Of a stretch of DNA of 25,972 bases, positions 8,443 to 13,840 are shown piece after piece. Both the position numbers and the translations under genes were made by a program. The stretch's first letter is position 1. Each line of letters opens with the position of its first letter. The notes below the pieces were generated by a model. That model had not been told where the DNA came from and made no database searches. It saw only the letters and a program-made list of their open reading frames with translations. Source of the DNA: Lentzea albidocapillata (GTDB lineage: Bacteria > Actinomycetota > Actinomycetes > Mycobacteriales > Pseudonocardiaceae); the NCBI RefSeq assembly GCF_000719115.1, contig NZ_JOEA01000041.1, forward strand, positions 1-25,972, written 5' to 3'.

Positions 8443-8481
8443 GTGGCCACCACGACCCACGTCTTCCGAGTCGAGGGCATC
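8443..8481 (+). pseudogene. Remnant of a heavy-metal-associated (HMA/CopZ-like) domain gene
   Basis: GTG 8443, with AGAGGA upstream, begins ATTTHVFRVEGI, which reads like the first beta strand of an HMA copper-binding domain (consensus xHxFRVEGMxCxxC). The expected MxCxxC metal site is absent: the sequence changes after GI into a hairpin (8474-8499). HMA proteins commonly sit next to TauE/SafE-cupredoxin genes, which supports the reading. The fragment is short, so the call is tentative. Confidence 0.45.
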
Positions 8482-8499
8482 AGGCCTCGCCGATGCCCT
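8474..8499 (+). terminator. Hairpin after the TauE/SafE-cupredoxin gene
   Basis: Perfect 8-bp arms (AGGGCATC at 8474-8481, GATGCCCT at 8492-8499) enclose a 10-nt loop, 45 bp after the stop codon. There is no T tract, which is common for actinobacterial terminators. Confidence 0.45.
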
Positions 8500-8510
8500 A
8501 GCGGTGTCCA

Positions 8511-8543
8511 GCGCCGGGCGGTTCGGGAGAGACCGCCCGGCGC
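8511..8543. terminator. Bidirectional terminator-like hairpin between convergent genes
   Basis: Perfect 12-bp GC-rich arms (GCGCCGGGCGGT at 8511-8522, ACCGCCCGGCGC at 8532-8543) enclose a 9-nt loop. It lies 7 bp past the end of the minus-strand NlpC/P60 gene and about 80 bp past the plus-strand TauE/SafE gene, so it can serve both. It has no T tract. Confidence 0.7.
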
Positions 8544-8549
8544 GACCTG

Positions 8550-9542
8550 TCATCCCTCGAGCCGGCGGATGACGTTGATGGGGCCGATCGAGTCGATGTC
8601 GGCGATCTTCACAGGAACCCCCTCGGTCGAGGCGTGCACCGCGCGGACGCTGTCCACCGCCATCGCGACGTGGTGCTGGTCCGCGTAGTAGATGATCAGG
8701 TCGCCCGCCTTGACCTCGTTGCGCGACACCGTGCGGCCGACTCCGGCCTGACCGTAGGTGGTACGCGGGATCGACACGCCGGCCGTGCGGTAGGAGGCCT
8801 GCATCAGGCTGGAGCAGTCCCACGCGTCGGGCCCGTTGGCGCCGAAGACGTACCGGTCGCCACGCTGCGCGAGCGCGTACTCCAGCGCCTTGCCCGCGGT
8901 GCCGGCCGGGACGGCGATCTTCGACATGTCGCCGCTGCTGCCGAGTACGCCGCGGTCCGCCGCATTGAGCTGGTTGTACTGCTGACGGGCGAGCGTGACC
9001 TGACTGTCCAACTCGGCCTTGCGCTGGGTGATGTCCGCGACGGCCTTGTTCGCGCCGTCAGTCGCCTCCTGAGCCCGGCGCTGGGCGTCGTCCGCCTGGG
9101 CGACCGCGTCCGTCAGCCTGCCGAGCGCCTCCGCGTTGTCGGCGGCGACGATGCCGAGTGCGGACATCCGGTTGAGGAAGTCCTGCTGCGAGTCGCTGAC
9201 CAGCATTGCCGAGAGCTGGTTGAACCTGGCGCCCTTGAACGTCGACTCGGTGATCACGTCGACCTGCCCGCGCAGCGCCTCCTCGGCCTGCTTCGCGGTA
9301 CCGAGATCCGCCTTGGCCTTCTCCAGGTCGCCCTGCCTGGCCTCGAGGTCCTCCTGCGCGCGCAGATGGTCCTCGTTGAGCTTCTCGGCCTGTTTGGCCA
9401 GGTCGTTGTACTTCTTGAGCGCTTCCGAGGCGTTCGGCGGCAATGCCGGATCCGCAGAGGCGGGAGCCAGGCTCGCTGCCGCGACCACGGCCGCAGCCGC
9501 TACCGCTCCACGGACCGTGCGCCTTGAGAGGGGCGACACCAC
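8550..9542 (-). CDS. NlpC/P60 peptidoglycan endopeptidase (RipA-like), secreted
   Basis: This is a 330-residue exported cell-wall hydrolase. A signal peptide (basic start, alanine-rich core, PASAD near residue 30) is followed by a long coiled-coil region (about residues 40-200, rich in Ala, Glu, Gln and Lys) of the type that autoinhibits or localises RipA/CwlO-like enzymes. The C-terminal NlpC/P60 domain spans about 215-330. The catalytic Cys lies in AWDCSSLMQASY, and the His in YYADQHHVAMAVD, with a further His in AVHASTEG. Most relatives have DCSGL; here the Gly is Ser. Such enzymes cut the D-Glu-to-diamino-acid bond of stem peptides during division and growth. The GTG at 9542 has AAGGAA 8 nt upstream. 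About 130 bp of leader separates it from an imperfect operator at 9674-9690. Confidence 0.9.
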   Translation of the reverse strand: MVSPLSRRTVRGAVAAAAVVAAASLAPASADPALPPNASEALKKYNDLAKQAEKLNEDHLRAQEDLEARQGDLEKAKADLGTAKQAEEALRGQVDVITESTFKGARFNQLSAMLVSDSQQDFLNRMSALGIVAADNAEALGRLTDAVAQADDAQRRAQEATDGANKAVADITQRKAELDSQVTLARQQYNQLNAADRGVLGSSGDMSKIAVPAGTAGKALEYALAQRGDRYVFGANGPDAWDCSSLMQASYRTAGVSIPRTTYGQAGVGRTVSRNEVKAGDLIIYYADQHHVAMAVDSVRAVHASTEGVPVKIADIDSIGPINVIRRLEG

Positions 9543-9575
9543 GTTGCGTGTTCCTTCTTCTTCATCGCGGAGGTC

Positions 9576-9598
9576 GTCGCCCTCTGTGGTGCGGCGAC
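9576..9598 (-). other. Stem-loop in the NlpC/P60 5' leader
   Basis: GTCGCC (9576-9581) pairs with GGCGAC (9593-9598) around an 11-nt loop, shortly before the RBS of the NlpC/P60 gene. Actinobacterial wall-hydrolase genes are sometimes under a c-di-AMP (ydaO) riboswitch; I do not see the conserved ydaO core here, so only the local stem is claimed. Confidence 0.3.
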
Positions 9599-9673
9599 CC
9601 CAGTTGGAGACCCGAACGGACTACTACGGGCCTGAAGGTCGCGGACAGGTTACGGAACGTGGATCGATTCGTC

Positions 9674-9690
9674 CACTAGCGGGCTTAGTA
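9674..9690. promoter_or_regulatory. TACTA-N7-TAGTA operator, site 3 (upstream of NlpC/P60)
   Basis: CACTAGCGGGCTTAGTA matches the palindrome with one mismatch (first base) and the same 7-bp spacer. It lies 131 bp before the NlpC/P60 start on the minus strand and 27 bp after the end of the cupredoxin gene, so NlpC/P60 is the only plausible target. Confidence 0.5.
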
Positions 9691-9716
9691 CTGTTCTTGA
9701 TCGTATGTTTTCGAGG

Positions 9717-10139
9717 TCAGCCGACGGTGATCGTCGTCTCCATGCCGTTGGCACGGTGGTTGCCGACCGAGCACCACAGCTCGTACTCGCCAGGCTGGAG
9801 CGTGACGGTCACGCGGCTTTCCTGGCCGCCCGGCAGGATCTCGGTCCTGGCCGAGTCGACGCCGGGCCCCTTGATCAGCAGGTCGTGCGGGGCGTTGCCC
9901 TCGTTGCGCGCCGTGAACGTGTAGGCGCCGGGTGTGAGCGTGGTTTGCGGGAGAGTGATGCGGTACTCGGTCTCTGTCACCGTGATCTCGGAGCCTGCCG
10001 GTGACGGCGGTCCTGAGGTCGCGGGAGGTGGTGTGGACGGCGTGGTCGGTGCGCTGGTCTGTTCCGCGGTGTTCTGGCCCGAACAGGCGGAGAGCGTCAT
10101 CCCGGCCGCCACCGCCACAACGCACGTCGACCACTTCAT
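9717..10139 (-). CDS. Cupredoxin-domain lipoprotein (type I copper protein)
   Basis: This protein of about 140 residues has a lipoprotein signal (MTLSAC lipobox, Cys at about residue 19 from ATG 10139), a Pro/Thr/Ser-rich linker and a single cupredoxin domain. The type I copper ligands are visible: His in GNAPHDLL, then Cys, His and Met in LWCSVGNHRANGM (C-x4-H-x4-M). It is therefore expected to bind copper on the outer face of the membrane, for electron transfer or copper delivery. The frame is open to a GTG at 10148, but ATG 10139 has GGGAGG with 8 nt spacing, while GTG 10148 would overlap it. It lies 27 bp after the Csp-like gene on the same strand and probably shares its transcript. It would need Lgt, and possibly Lnt, both encoded in this window. 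Confidence 0.85.
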   Translation of the reverse strand: MKWSTCVVAVAAGMTLSACSGQNTAEQTSAPTTPSTPPPATSGPPSPAGSEITVTETEYRITLPQTTLTPGAYTFTARNEGNAPHDLLIKGPGVDSARTEILPGGQESRVTVTLQPGEYELWCSVGNHRANGMETTITVG

Positions 10140-10166
10140 CTCGTCCACCTCCCGCTCGGCGGGCGT

Positions 10167-10469
10167 TCAGCCCAGGGCGTTGATCAGTTCTCGGCAAGCT
10201 TCTTCACAACGGCGGCACGCCTCCGCGCACACGCGGCAGTGCTCGTGCATGCCCGCGTGCTCCGCGCATGCATCGCCGCACGCCTTACAGGCGGCGGCAC
10301 AGGCCTCGAGGGTGGCGCGGGTCAGGTTCGCGTCGTAGCCCGTGTGCCGGGACAGCACGCGCCCGGTCGTGTCGCAGATGTCCGCGCAGTCGAGGTTCGT
10401 CCGCACACACTTGACCAGCTCGGCGACGTTCTCCTCGCTCAGACAGGCGTCGGCACACTCCTCCTTCAC
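10167..10469 (-). CDS. Four-helix-bundle copper-storage protein (Csp/DUF326-like), probably N-terminally shortened
   Basis: This is a 100-residue protein with 14 Cys (residues 5, 9, 21, 28, 32, 57, 61, 64, 68, 78, 81, 85, 88, 92), mostly spaced CxxxC or CxxC along helices, plus His-rich HAGMHEHC. This is the pattern of Csp copper-storage bundles, which hold Cu(I) on Cys pairs inside a four-helix bundle. The protein starts at CADACLSEE, which in related proteins as I know them follows about 25 residues of a first Cys-containing helix. An in-frame stop three codons upstream of the GTG shows that this helix is missing. No normal RBS precedes the GTG; the AAGGAGGA within the first codons looks like an RBS sitting in the wrong place. 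There is no signal peptide, so it is cytosolic. It is followed by the cupredoxin gene and preceded by operator site 4. Confidence 0.8.
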   Translation of the reverse strand: MKEECADACLSEENVAELVKCVRTNLDCADICDTTGRVLSRHTGYDANLTRATLEACAAACKACGDACAEHAGMHEHCRVCAEACRRCEEACRELINALG

Positions 10470-10522
10470 TGACGGTCAACGGCATCCGAGTACCCCGGCG
10501 GGGCGCATCTGACTCGCAGTGC

Positions 10523-10539
10523 AACTACTTCAGATAGTA
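10523..10539. promoter_or_regulatory. TACTA-N7-TAGTA operator, site 4 (upstream of csp-cupredoxin)
   Basis: AACTACTTCAGATAGTA matches the palindrome with one mismatch. It lies in the 74-bp gap between the ccdA stop (10544) and the Csp GTG (10469), 53 bp before the latter, so it should control the csp-cupredoxin pair separately from ccdA. Confidence 0.6.
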
Positions 10540-10543
10540 GATC

Positions 10544-11266
10544 TCACAGCGGTGGCCAGCCGAGCCGGGCGTAGACGCCGAGCATGTCGCTCATCAACCG
10601 CGTCCAGTCTCCGGTCATCACCGCGATGCCCATGACGACGAGCAGGGCGCCGCCGGCGATCTCGATGCGCCGGGAGTGCCGGTGCAGCCAGCCGAGCCGG
10701 TCGTCGCCCCGGCCGAACCCGAGGGCCAGCAGGAGGAACGGCAGGCCGAGGCCGGCCGAGTAGGCGAGCAACATCACCGCGCCGCGTGACACGGTGGCCG
10801 TCGTGGCGGCCGTGGTGAGGATCGAGGCCAGCACCGGCCCGACGCACGGCGTCCAGCCGAAGGCGAAAGCGGCGCCCAGCGGGAACGCACCGGCCGGTCC
10901 GCGGCCGATGTGGGTCAGGTCGAACCGCGCCTGGCGTGCCAGCAGAGGGATCCGCACGAGACCGGTGACGGTCAGTCCCATGAGGACGATCACCGCCCCA
11001 CCCGCGATGTTGATGACTCGAAGGTTCTGTGCCAGTGCCAGTCCGAGTGCCGAGGCGGTCGTGCCGAGTGCGACGAACACCGTGGAGAATCCGAGCACGA
11101 ACAGCAGTGCCGCACGTACCGTGCGAGCGCGCGACCTCGTCTTCTCGTCGTGGGAAAGTCCGGAGATGTAGGAGAGGTAGCCCGGCAGCAACGGCAGCGT
11201 GCACGGTGAGGTGAACGAGACCATGCCGGCCACAAGCGCCAGCGACGTCAGCGCGAAGAGCTCCAA
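10544..11266 (-). CDS. ccdA: CcdA, membrane thiol-disulfide (electron) transporter for cytochrome c biogenesis
   Basis: This is a 240-residue six-helix membrane protein of the DsbD-beta/CcdA family. It passes reducing equivalents from cytosolic thioredoxin to extracytoplasmic thiol proteins such as CcmG and CcmH, keeping apocytochrome Cys residues reduced. The redox Cys pair is visible: Cys22 in SFTSPCTLPLLPGYLSY and the second in FGWTPCVGPVLAS, both in the conserved S/TPC contexts. The start is TTG (11264-11266), with GGGAGGAGGT 4 nt upstream. It is divergent from the ccm operon across a short intergenic region that carries operator site 5, so the two sides are probably co-regulated. The two TlpA-like proteins at the end of the ccm operon are its likely partners. 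Confidence 0.9.
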   Translation of the reverse strand: MELFALTSLALVAGMVSFTSPCTLPLLPGYLSYISGLSHDEKTRSRARTVRAALLFVLGFSTVFVALGTTASALGLALAQNLRVINIAGGAVIVLMGLTVTGLVRIPLLARQARFDLTHIGRGPAGAFPLGAAFAFGWTPCVGPVLASILTTAATTATVSRGAVMLLAYSAGLGLPFLLLALGFGRGDDRLGWLHRHSRRIEIAGGALLVVMGIAVMTGDWTRLMSDMLGVYARLGWPPL

Positions 11267-11312
11267 CGTGACCTCCTCCCGGATGCGGGCCGTCCCTGCC
11301 GAGCGGCTAACC

Positions 11313-11329
11313 TACGATGCATCTTAGTA
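11313..11329. promoter_or_regulatory. TACTA-N7-TAGTA operator, site 5 (divergent ccdA / ccm promoters)
   Basis: TACGATGCATCTTAGTA matches the palindrome with one mismatch in the left arm. With flanks it is nearly identical to the lnt site at 23353 (ATGCATCTTAGTAGA versus ATGGATCTTAGTAGA). It sits 47 bp before the ccdA start and 30 bp before the preferred ccmA GTG. Confidence 0.65.
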
Positions 11330-11358
11330 GATACGTCCCCGATGGCAGGTCCGCTTCC

Positions 11359-11982
11359 GTGCACTCTCCGCTTTCCCCGCAGGCCGAACTCGCAGGCGTC
11401 CACGTCGACGTGCAGCGAACTGCCGTGCTGCGCGGGCTCGACCTCGTCGTGGCCGCCGGCGAGGTGCTCGGCCTGATCGGCGCGAACGGATCGGGCAAGA
11501 CCACGCTGCTGAAGGTACTGGCGACCCTGGTCACGCCGGTGGAGGGCACCGTCCGGGTACGTGGTCCCGTCGTGCTGCTGGGCCATTCCCCCGCGCTCTA
11601 CCCGCAGCTCACCCTGAGGGAGAACCTGCGGTTCGTCGCGGGGCTGGCCGGTCGGGACGACGCGGTGGCGGACGCCGCGCTGGCGACCGTCGGGCTCGCC
11701 GCGGCGGCGGATCGGCGGGCGGACCGCTGCTCGCACGGCATGCGGCGGCGAGCGGATCTCGCGAGGGTGTTCGTCACCGAGCCGTCCTTGCTGCTGCTGG
11801 ACGAGGTGCACACCGGGCTCGACGTCGCGTCCGCAGGCCTGGTGGACCATGTGCTGGACGTCGTGCGGCACCGAGACGGAGCGTCCGTGGTGGTCTCCCA
11901 CGACCGTGACCAGGTCACTCGCTCGACAGATCGCGTGGTCGAACTCGTGGCGGGGCGGGTCGGTCCGGCGGTGATCGTATGA
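11359..11982 (+). CDS. ccmA: CcmA, ABC transporter ATPase of cytochrome c maturation
   Basis: This is a 207-residue ATPase from GTG 11359. Numbered from that start, it has Walker A GANGSGKTT (about 41-49), the signature region CSHGMRRRADLARV (about 124-137, in place of LSGGQ), Walker B LLLLDE with the D-loop TGLD (about 144-155), and the switch His in VVVSHD. The segment LGHSPALYPQLTLRENLRF is typical of CcmA. CcmA with CcmB powers release of holo-CcmE from CcmC/CcmD at the cytoplasmic membrane. The frame is open to ATG 11317, but that ATG lies inside the operator; GTG 11359 has GGCAGG upstream. The gene overlaps ccmB by 4 bp (ATGA). It opens a ten-gene plus-strand operon. Confidence 0.88.
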   Translation: MHSPLSPQAELAGVHVDVQRTAVLRGLDLVVAAGEVLGLIGANGSGKTTLLKVLATLVTPVEGTVRVRGPVVLLGHSPALYPQLTLRENLRFVAGLAGRDDAVADAALATVGLAAAADRRADRCSHGMRRRADLARVFVTEPSLLLLDEVHTGLDVASAGLVDHVLDVVRHRDGASVVVSHDRDQVTRSTDRVVELVAGRVGPAVIV

Positions 11983-12629
11983 CGGCGGGGCGTCAGCTCG
12001 TTCAGATCGTCCGCAAGGATCTTCGCATCGAGGCACGGTCGGGCGAGGCACTGCTGGTCACCACGCCGTTCGGTGCGGTGGCACTGCTGTTCGTGCCGCT
12101 CGCTGTCGGCACCGACACCCCGTTGCTGAGGGAGATCGGCCCAGGCCTGTACTGGGTGGTGGTCCTGTTGTTCGGCCTGCTCGTCACGCTGCGGCACAGC
12201 GCCGTGGAGACGCCCGCCCAGATCGCCTTGCTGCGTCTGTCCGGAGTGCACCCCGTCGTGCGGCTCGCCGGTCGTGCGGTGGCGAGTGCCTTGCTGCTGC
12301 TCGCCTTCGAGTTGCTGCTCCTTCCCGTGACGATCGTGCTGTACGACCCCGCGCCGCACGGGTGGCCGTGGCTGCTCGTGGTGCTGCCGCTCGTCGCGGC
12401 GGGACTCGGCCTGCTCGGGACCCTCGCCGGCGCGCTGGCTCAGGGGCTCGACGGCCGCACCGTCCTGGGGCCGGTTCTGGTGCTGCCACTGGCGGTTCCG
12501 TTGCTGCTCGGAGCAACACAGGCACCACAAGTCGCGCCGTGGCCGTGGTTGCTGCTCATGCTCACCGTTGACCTGATCGCCGTCCTCGCCCTGTTGCTGG
12601 GCGCACCACACCTCGAGGAGGTGGCATGA
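11979..12629 (+). CDS. ccmB: CcmB, ABC transporter membrane subunit of cytochrome c maturation
   Basis: This is a 216-residue protein with six hydrophobic segments. The N-terminal KDLRIEARSGEAL stretch and the following VTTPFGAVALLFV match CcmB, whose family starts with a (K/R)DLxxExR motif. It is the membrane partner of CcmA. The ATG overlaps the ccmA stop (ATGA), and its own stop overlaps ccmC (ATGA), so translation is coupled. Confidence 0.88.
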   Translation: MTAGRQLVQIVRKDLRIEARSGEALLVTTPFGAVALLFVPLAVGTDTPLLREIGPGLYWVVVLLFGLLVTLRHSAVETPAQIALLRLSGVHPVVRLAGRAVASALLLLAFELLLLPVTIVLYDPAPHGWPWLLVVLPLVAAGLGLLGTLAGALAQGLDGRTVLGPVLVLPLAVPLLLGATQAPQVAPWPWLLLMLTVDLIAVLALLLGAPHLEEVA

Positions 12630-13345
12630 CACTGCTGGGTCGCAGGTTGCCGATCATCGCGGCCGTGCTGCTCGCCGTCGGACTCGCCGCCGGCCTGATG
12701 GCGCCACCCGACCGCATCCAGGGAAACCTCCAGCGGCTGATGTACGTCCACGTGCCTGCCGCCTGGCTGGCCTATCTCGGCTTCGCGATCACGTTCGGCG
12801 CGAGCGTCGCGTGGTGGTGGCGGCGAAAGCCCGGTCACGACCGGCTGGCCTCGGCCGCGGCCGAGGTCGGCGTGTTCTTCACCGGTCTCGCGATCGTGCT
12901 CGGGTCGGTGTGGGGCAAGCCGGTGTGGGGTGTGTGGTGGACCTGGGATCCGCGCCTGGTCACCACCGCGTTGATGTTCTTCGTCTATCTCGGCTATCTG
13001 GCGTTGCGCCGGGCGACGCTCGATCCACAGGTGCGTGCCCGCCGCGCGGCCGTGTTCGGGGTGGTGGCGTTCGTCCAGGTGCCGATCGTGCACATGTCGG
13101 TGCTCTGGTGGAGGTCGCTGCACCAGCCGCCCACTGTTCTCCGGCCGGGCGATCCCACCATCGACCACAGCATGCTGGCCGCGTTGCTGGTGAACCTGCT
13201 GGCGTTCACGGTCGTCTTCGCGGTGTTCCTGCGGGCGCGGATGCGCCTGGCCGCGGCACACGACGAGGCGGACGCCACCCCCGGTCCGCTGGCGGGTGAC
13301 GCTGTCAGCGCACCTCGTCTGGAAGGAGTCTCCCGCGATGGGTGA
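12626..13345 (+). CDS. ccmC: CcmC, heme-handling protein of cytochrome c maturation
   Basis: This is a 239-residue membrane protein of the heme-handling protein family. The tryptophan-rich WWD motif lies in WGKPVWGVWWTWDPRLV (about 96-112). The flanking heme-ligand His candidates are His42 in MYVHVPAAW and His156 in VPIVHMSVLWW, as in characterised CcmC, with His166 nearby. CcmC places heme on CcmE. The C-terminus is extended by about 35 hydrophilic residues beyond the last helix. The stop overlaps the start of the tiny ccmD by 8 bp. Confidence 0.92.
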   Translation: MTLLGRRLPIIAAVLLAVGLAAGLMAPPDRIQGNLQRLMYVHVPAAWLAYLGFAITFGASVAWWWRRKPGHDRLASAAAEVGVFFTGLAIVLGSVWGKPVWGVWWTWDPRLVTTALMFFVYLGYLALRRATLDPQVRARRAAVFGVVAFVQVPIVHMSVLWWRSLHQPPTVLRPGDPTIDHSMLAALLVNLLAFTVVFAVFLRARMRLAAAHDEADATPGPLAGDAVSAPRLEGVSRDG

Positions 13346-13427
13346 GTGGTCCTGGGTCGTGCTGGGCTTCGTGATCGCCTACGGGGCGCTCGCGGTGTAC
13401 GCGATCAGTCTGGTGCGCCGCTCGTGA
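13338..13427 (+). CDS. ccmD: CcmD-like 29-residue membrane micropeptide
   Basis: ATG 13338 has a strong RBS (GGAAGGAG, 13321-13328). The 29 residues start MGEWSWVVLGFVIAYGALAV and end in ISLVRRS. They form one transmembrane helix with a Trp-rich outer start, an internal Tyr pair and a positively charged cytoplasmic end, which is the usual plan of CcmD (helix followed by basic residues). The position between ccmC and ccmE, with overlaps of 8 bp and 4 bp, is the canonical place. CcmD helps to release holo-CcmE from CcmABC. At this length it is easily missed by gene callers. Confidence 0.82.
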   Translation: MGEWSWVVLGFVIAYGALAVYAISLVRRS

Positions 13428-13840
13428 AACGCTACCGGCTTCTGGTCCTCTCGGTCGCGGGCATCGTGCTGGTGCTCGTGGGCCTGCTCGTCTTCGGCAA
13501 CCTCAACAGCAACCTGGTCTACTTCCTGACCCCACAGGAGGCGATCGGACGCAGGGCGGACTTCCCGGACGGGCAGCGTTTCCAGCTCGGCGGGCTCGTC
13601 CGCGAGGGCAGCGTCGACCGATCCGAGGGCGGGCTTCGGTTCGTCGTGAGCTCGGCCCTGGACGCGACCAGCCCGTCGGTGATCGTGGAGCACACCGGCG
13701 CGCCCGCCCAGCTCTTCCAAGCGGGCATCGGTGTCGTCATCGAAGGAACCTGGCAGGACGACCGGTTCGTGTCCGACACGATGATCGTCAAGCATGACGA
13801 GAACTACCGTCCACCCGCGACGGAAGGTGCGGCATCGTGA
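13424..13840 (+). CDS. ccmE: CcmE, periplasmic-face heme chaperone
   Basis: This is a 138-residue protein with an N-terminal membrane anchor (about residues 5-25) and an OB-fold domain. The heme-attachment motif is the classical H-x3-Y: His124 and Tyr128 in VKHDENYRP. The Cys variant (CxxxY) known from some archaea and other lineages is absent. CcmE binds heme covalently through that His and hands it to CcmF/CcmH. The frame is open to GTG 13346, but GTG 13424 overlaps the ccmD stop (GTGA) and gives the usual family length. The stop overlaps the ccmF start by 4 bp. Confidence 0.92.
   Translation: MKRYRLLVLSVAGIVLVLVGLLVFGNLNSNLVYFLTPQEAIGRRADFPDGQRFQLGGLVREGSVDRSEGGLRFVVSSALDATSPSVIVEHTGAPAQLFQAGIGVVIEGTWQDDRFVSDTMIVKHDENYRPPATEGAAS

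Noticed and set aside
9621..9627. CTACTAC half-site in the NlpC/P60 leader
   Set aside because: It lacks a TAGTA arm at the 7-bp spacing and so does not qualify as an operator.
13346..13423. N-terminal extension of ccmE from GTG 13346
   Set aside because: It would overlap ccmD in another frame, has an arginine-rich non-family sequence, and the GTG at 13424 has the typical stop-start overlap.
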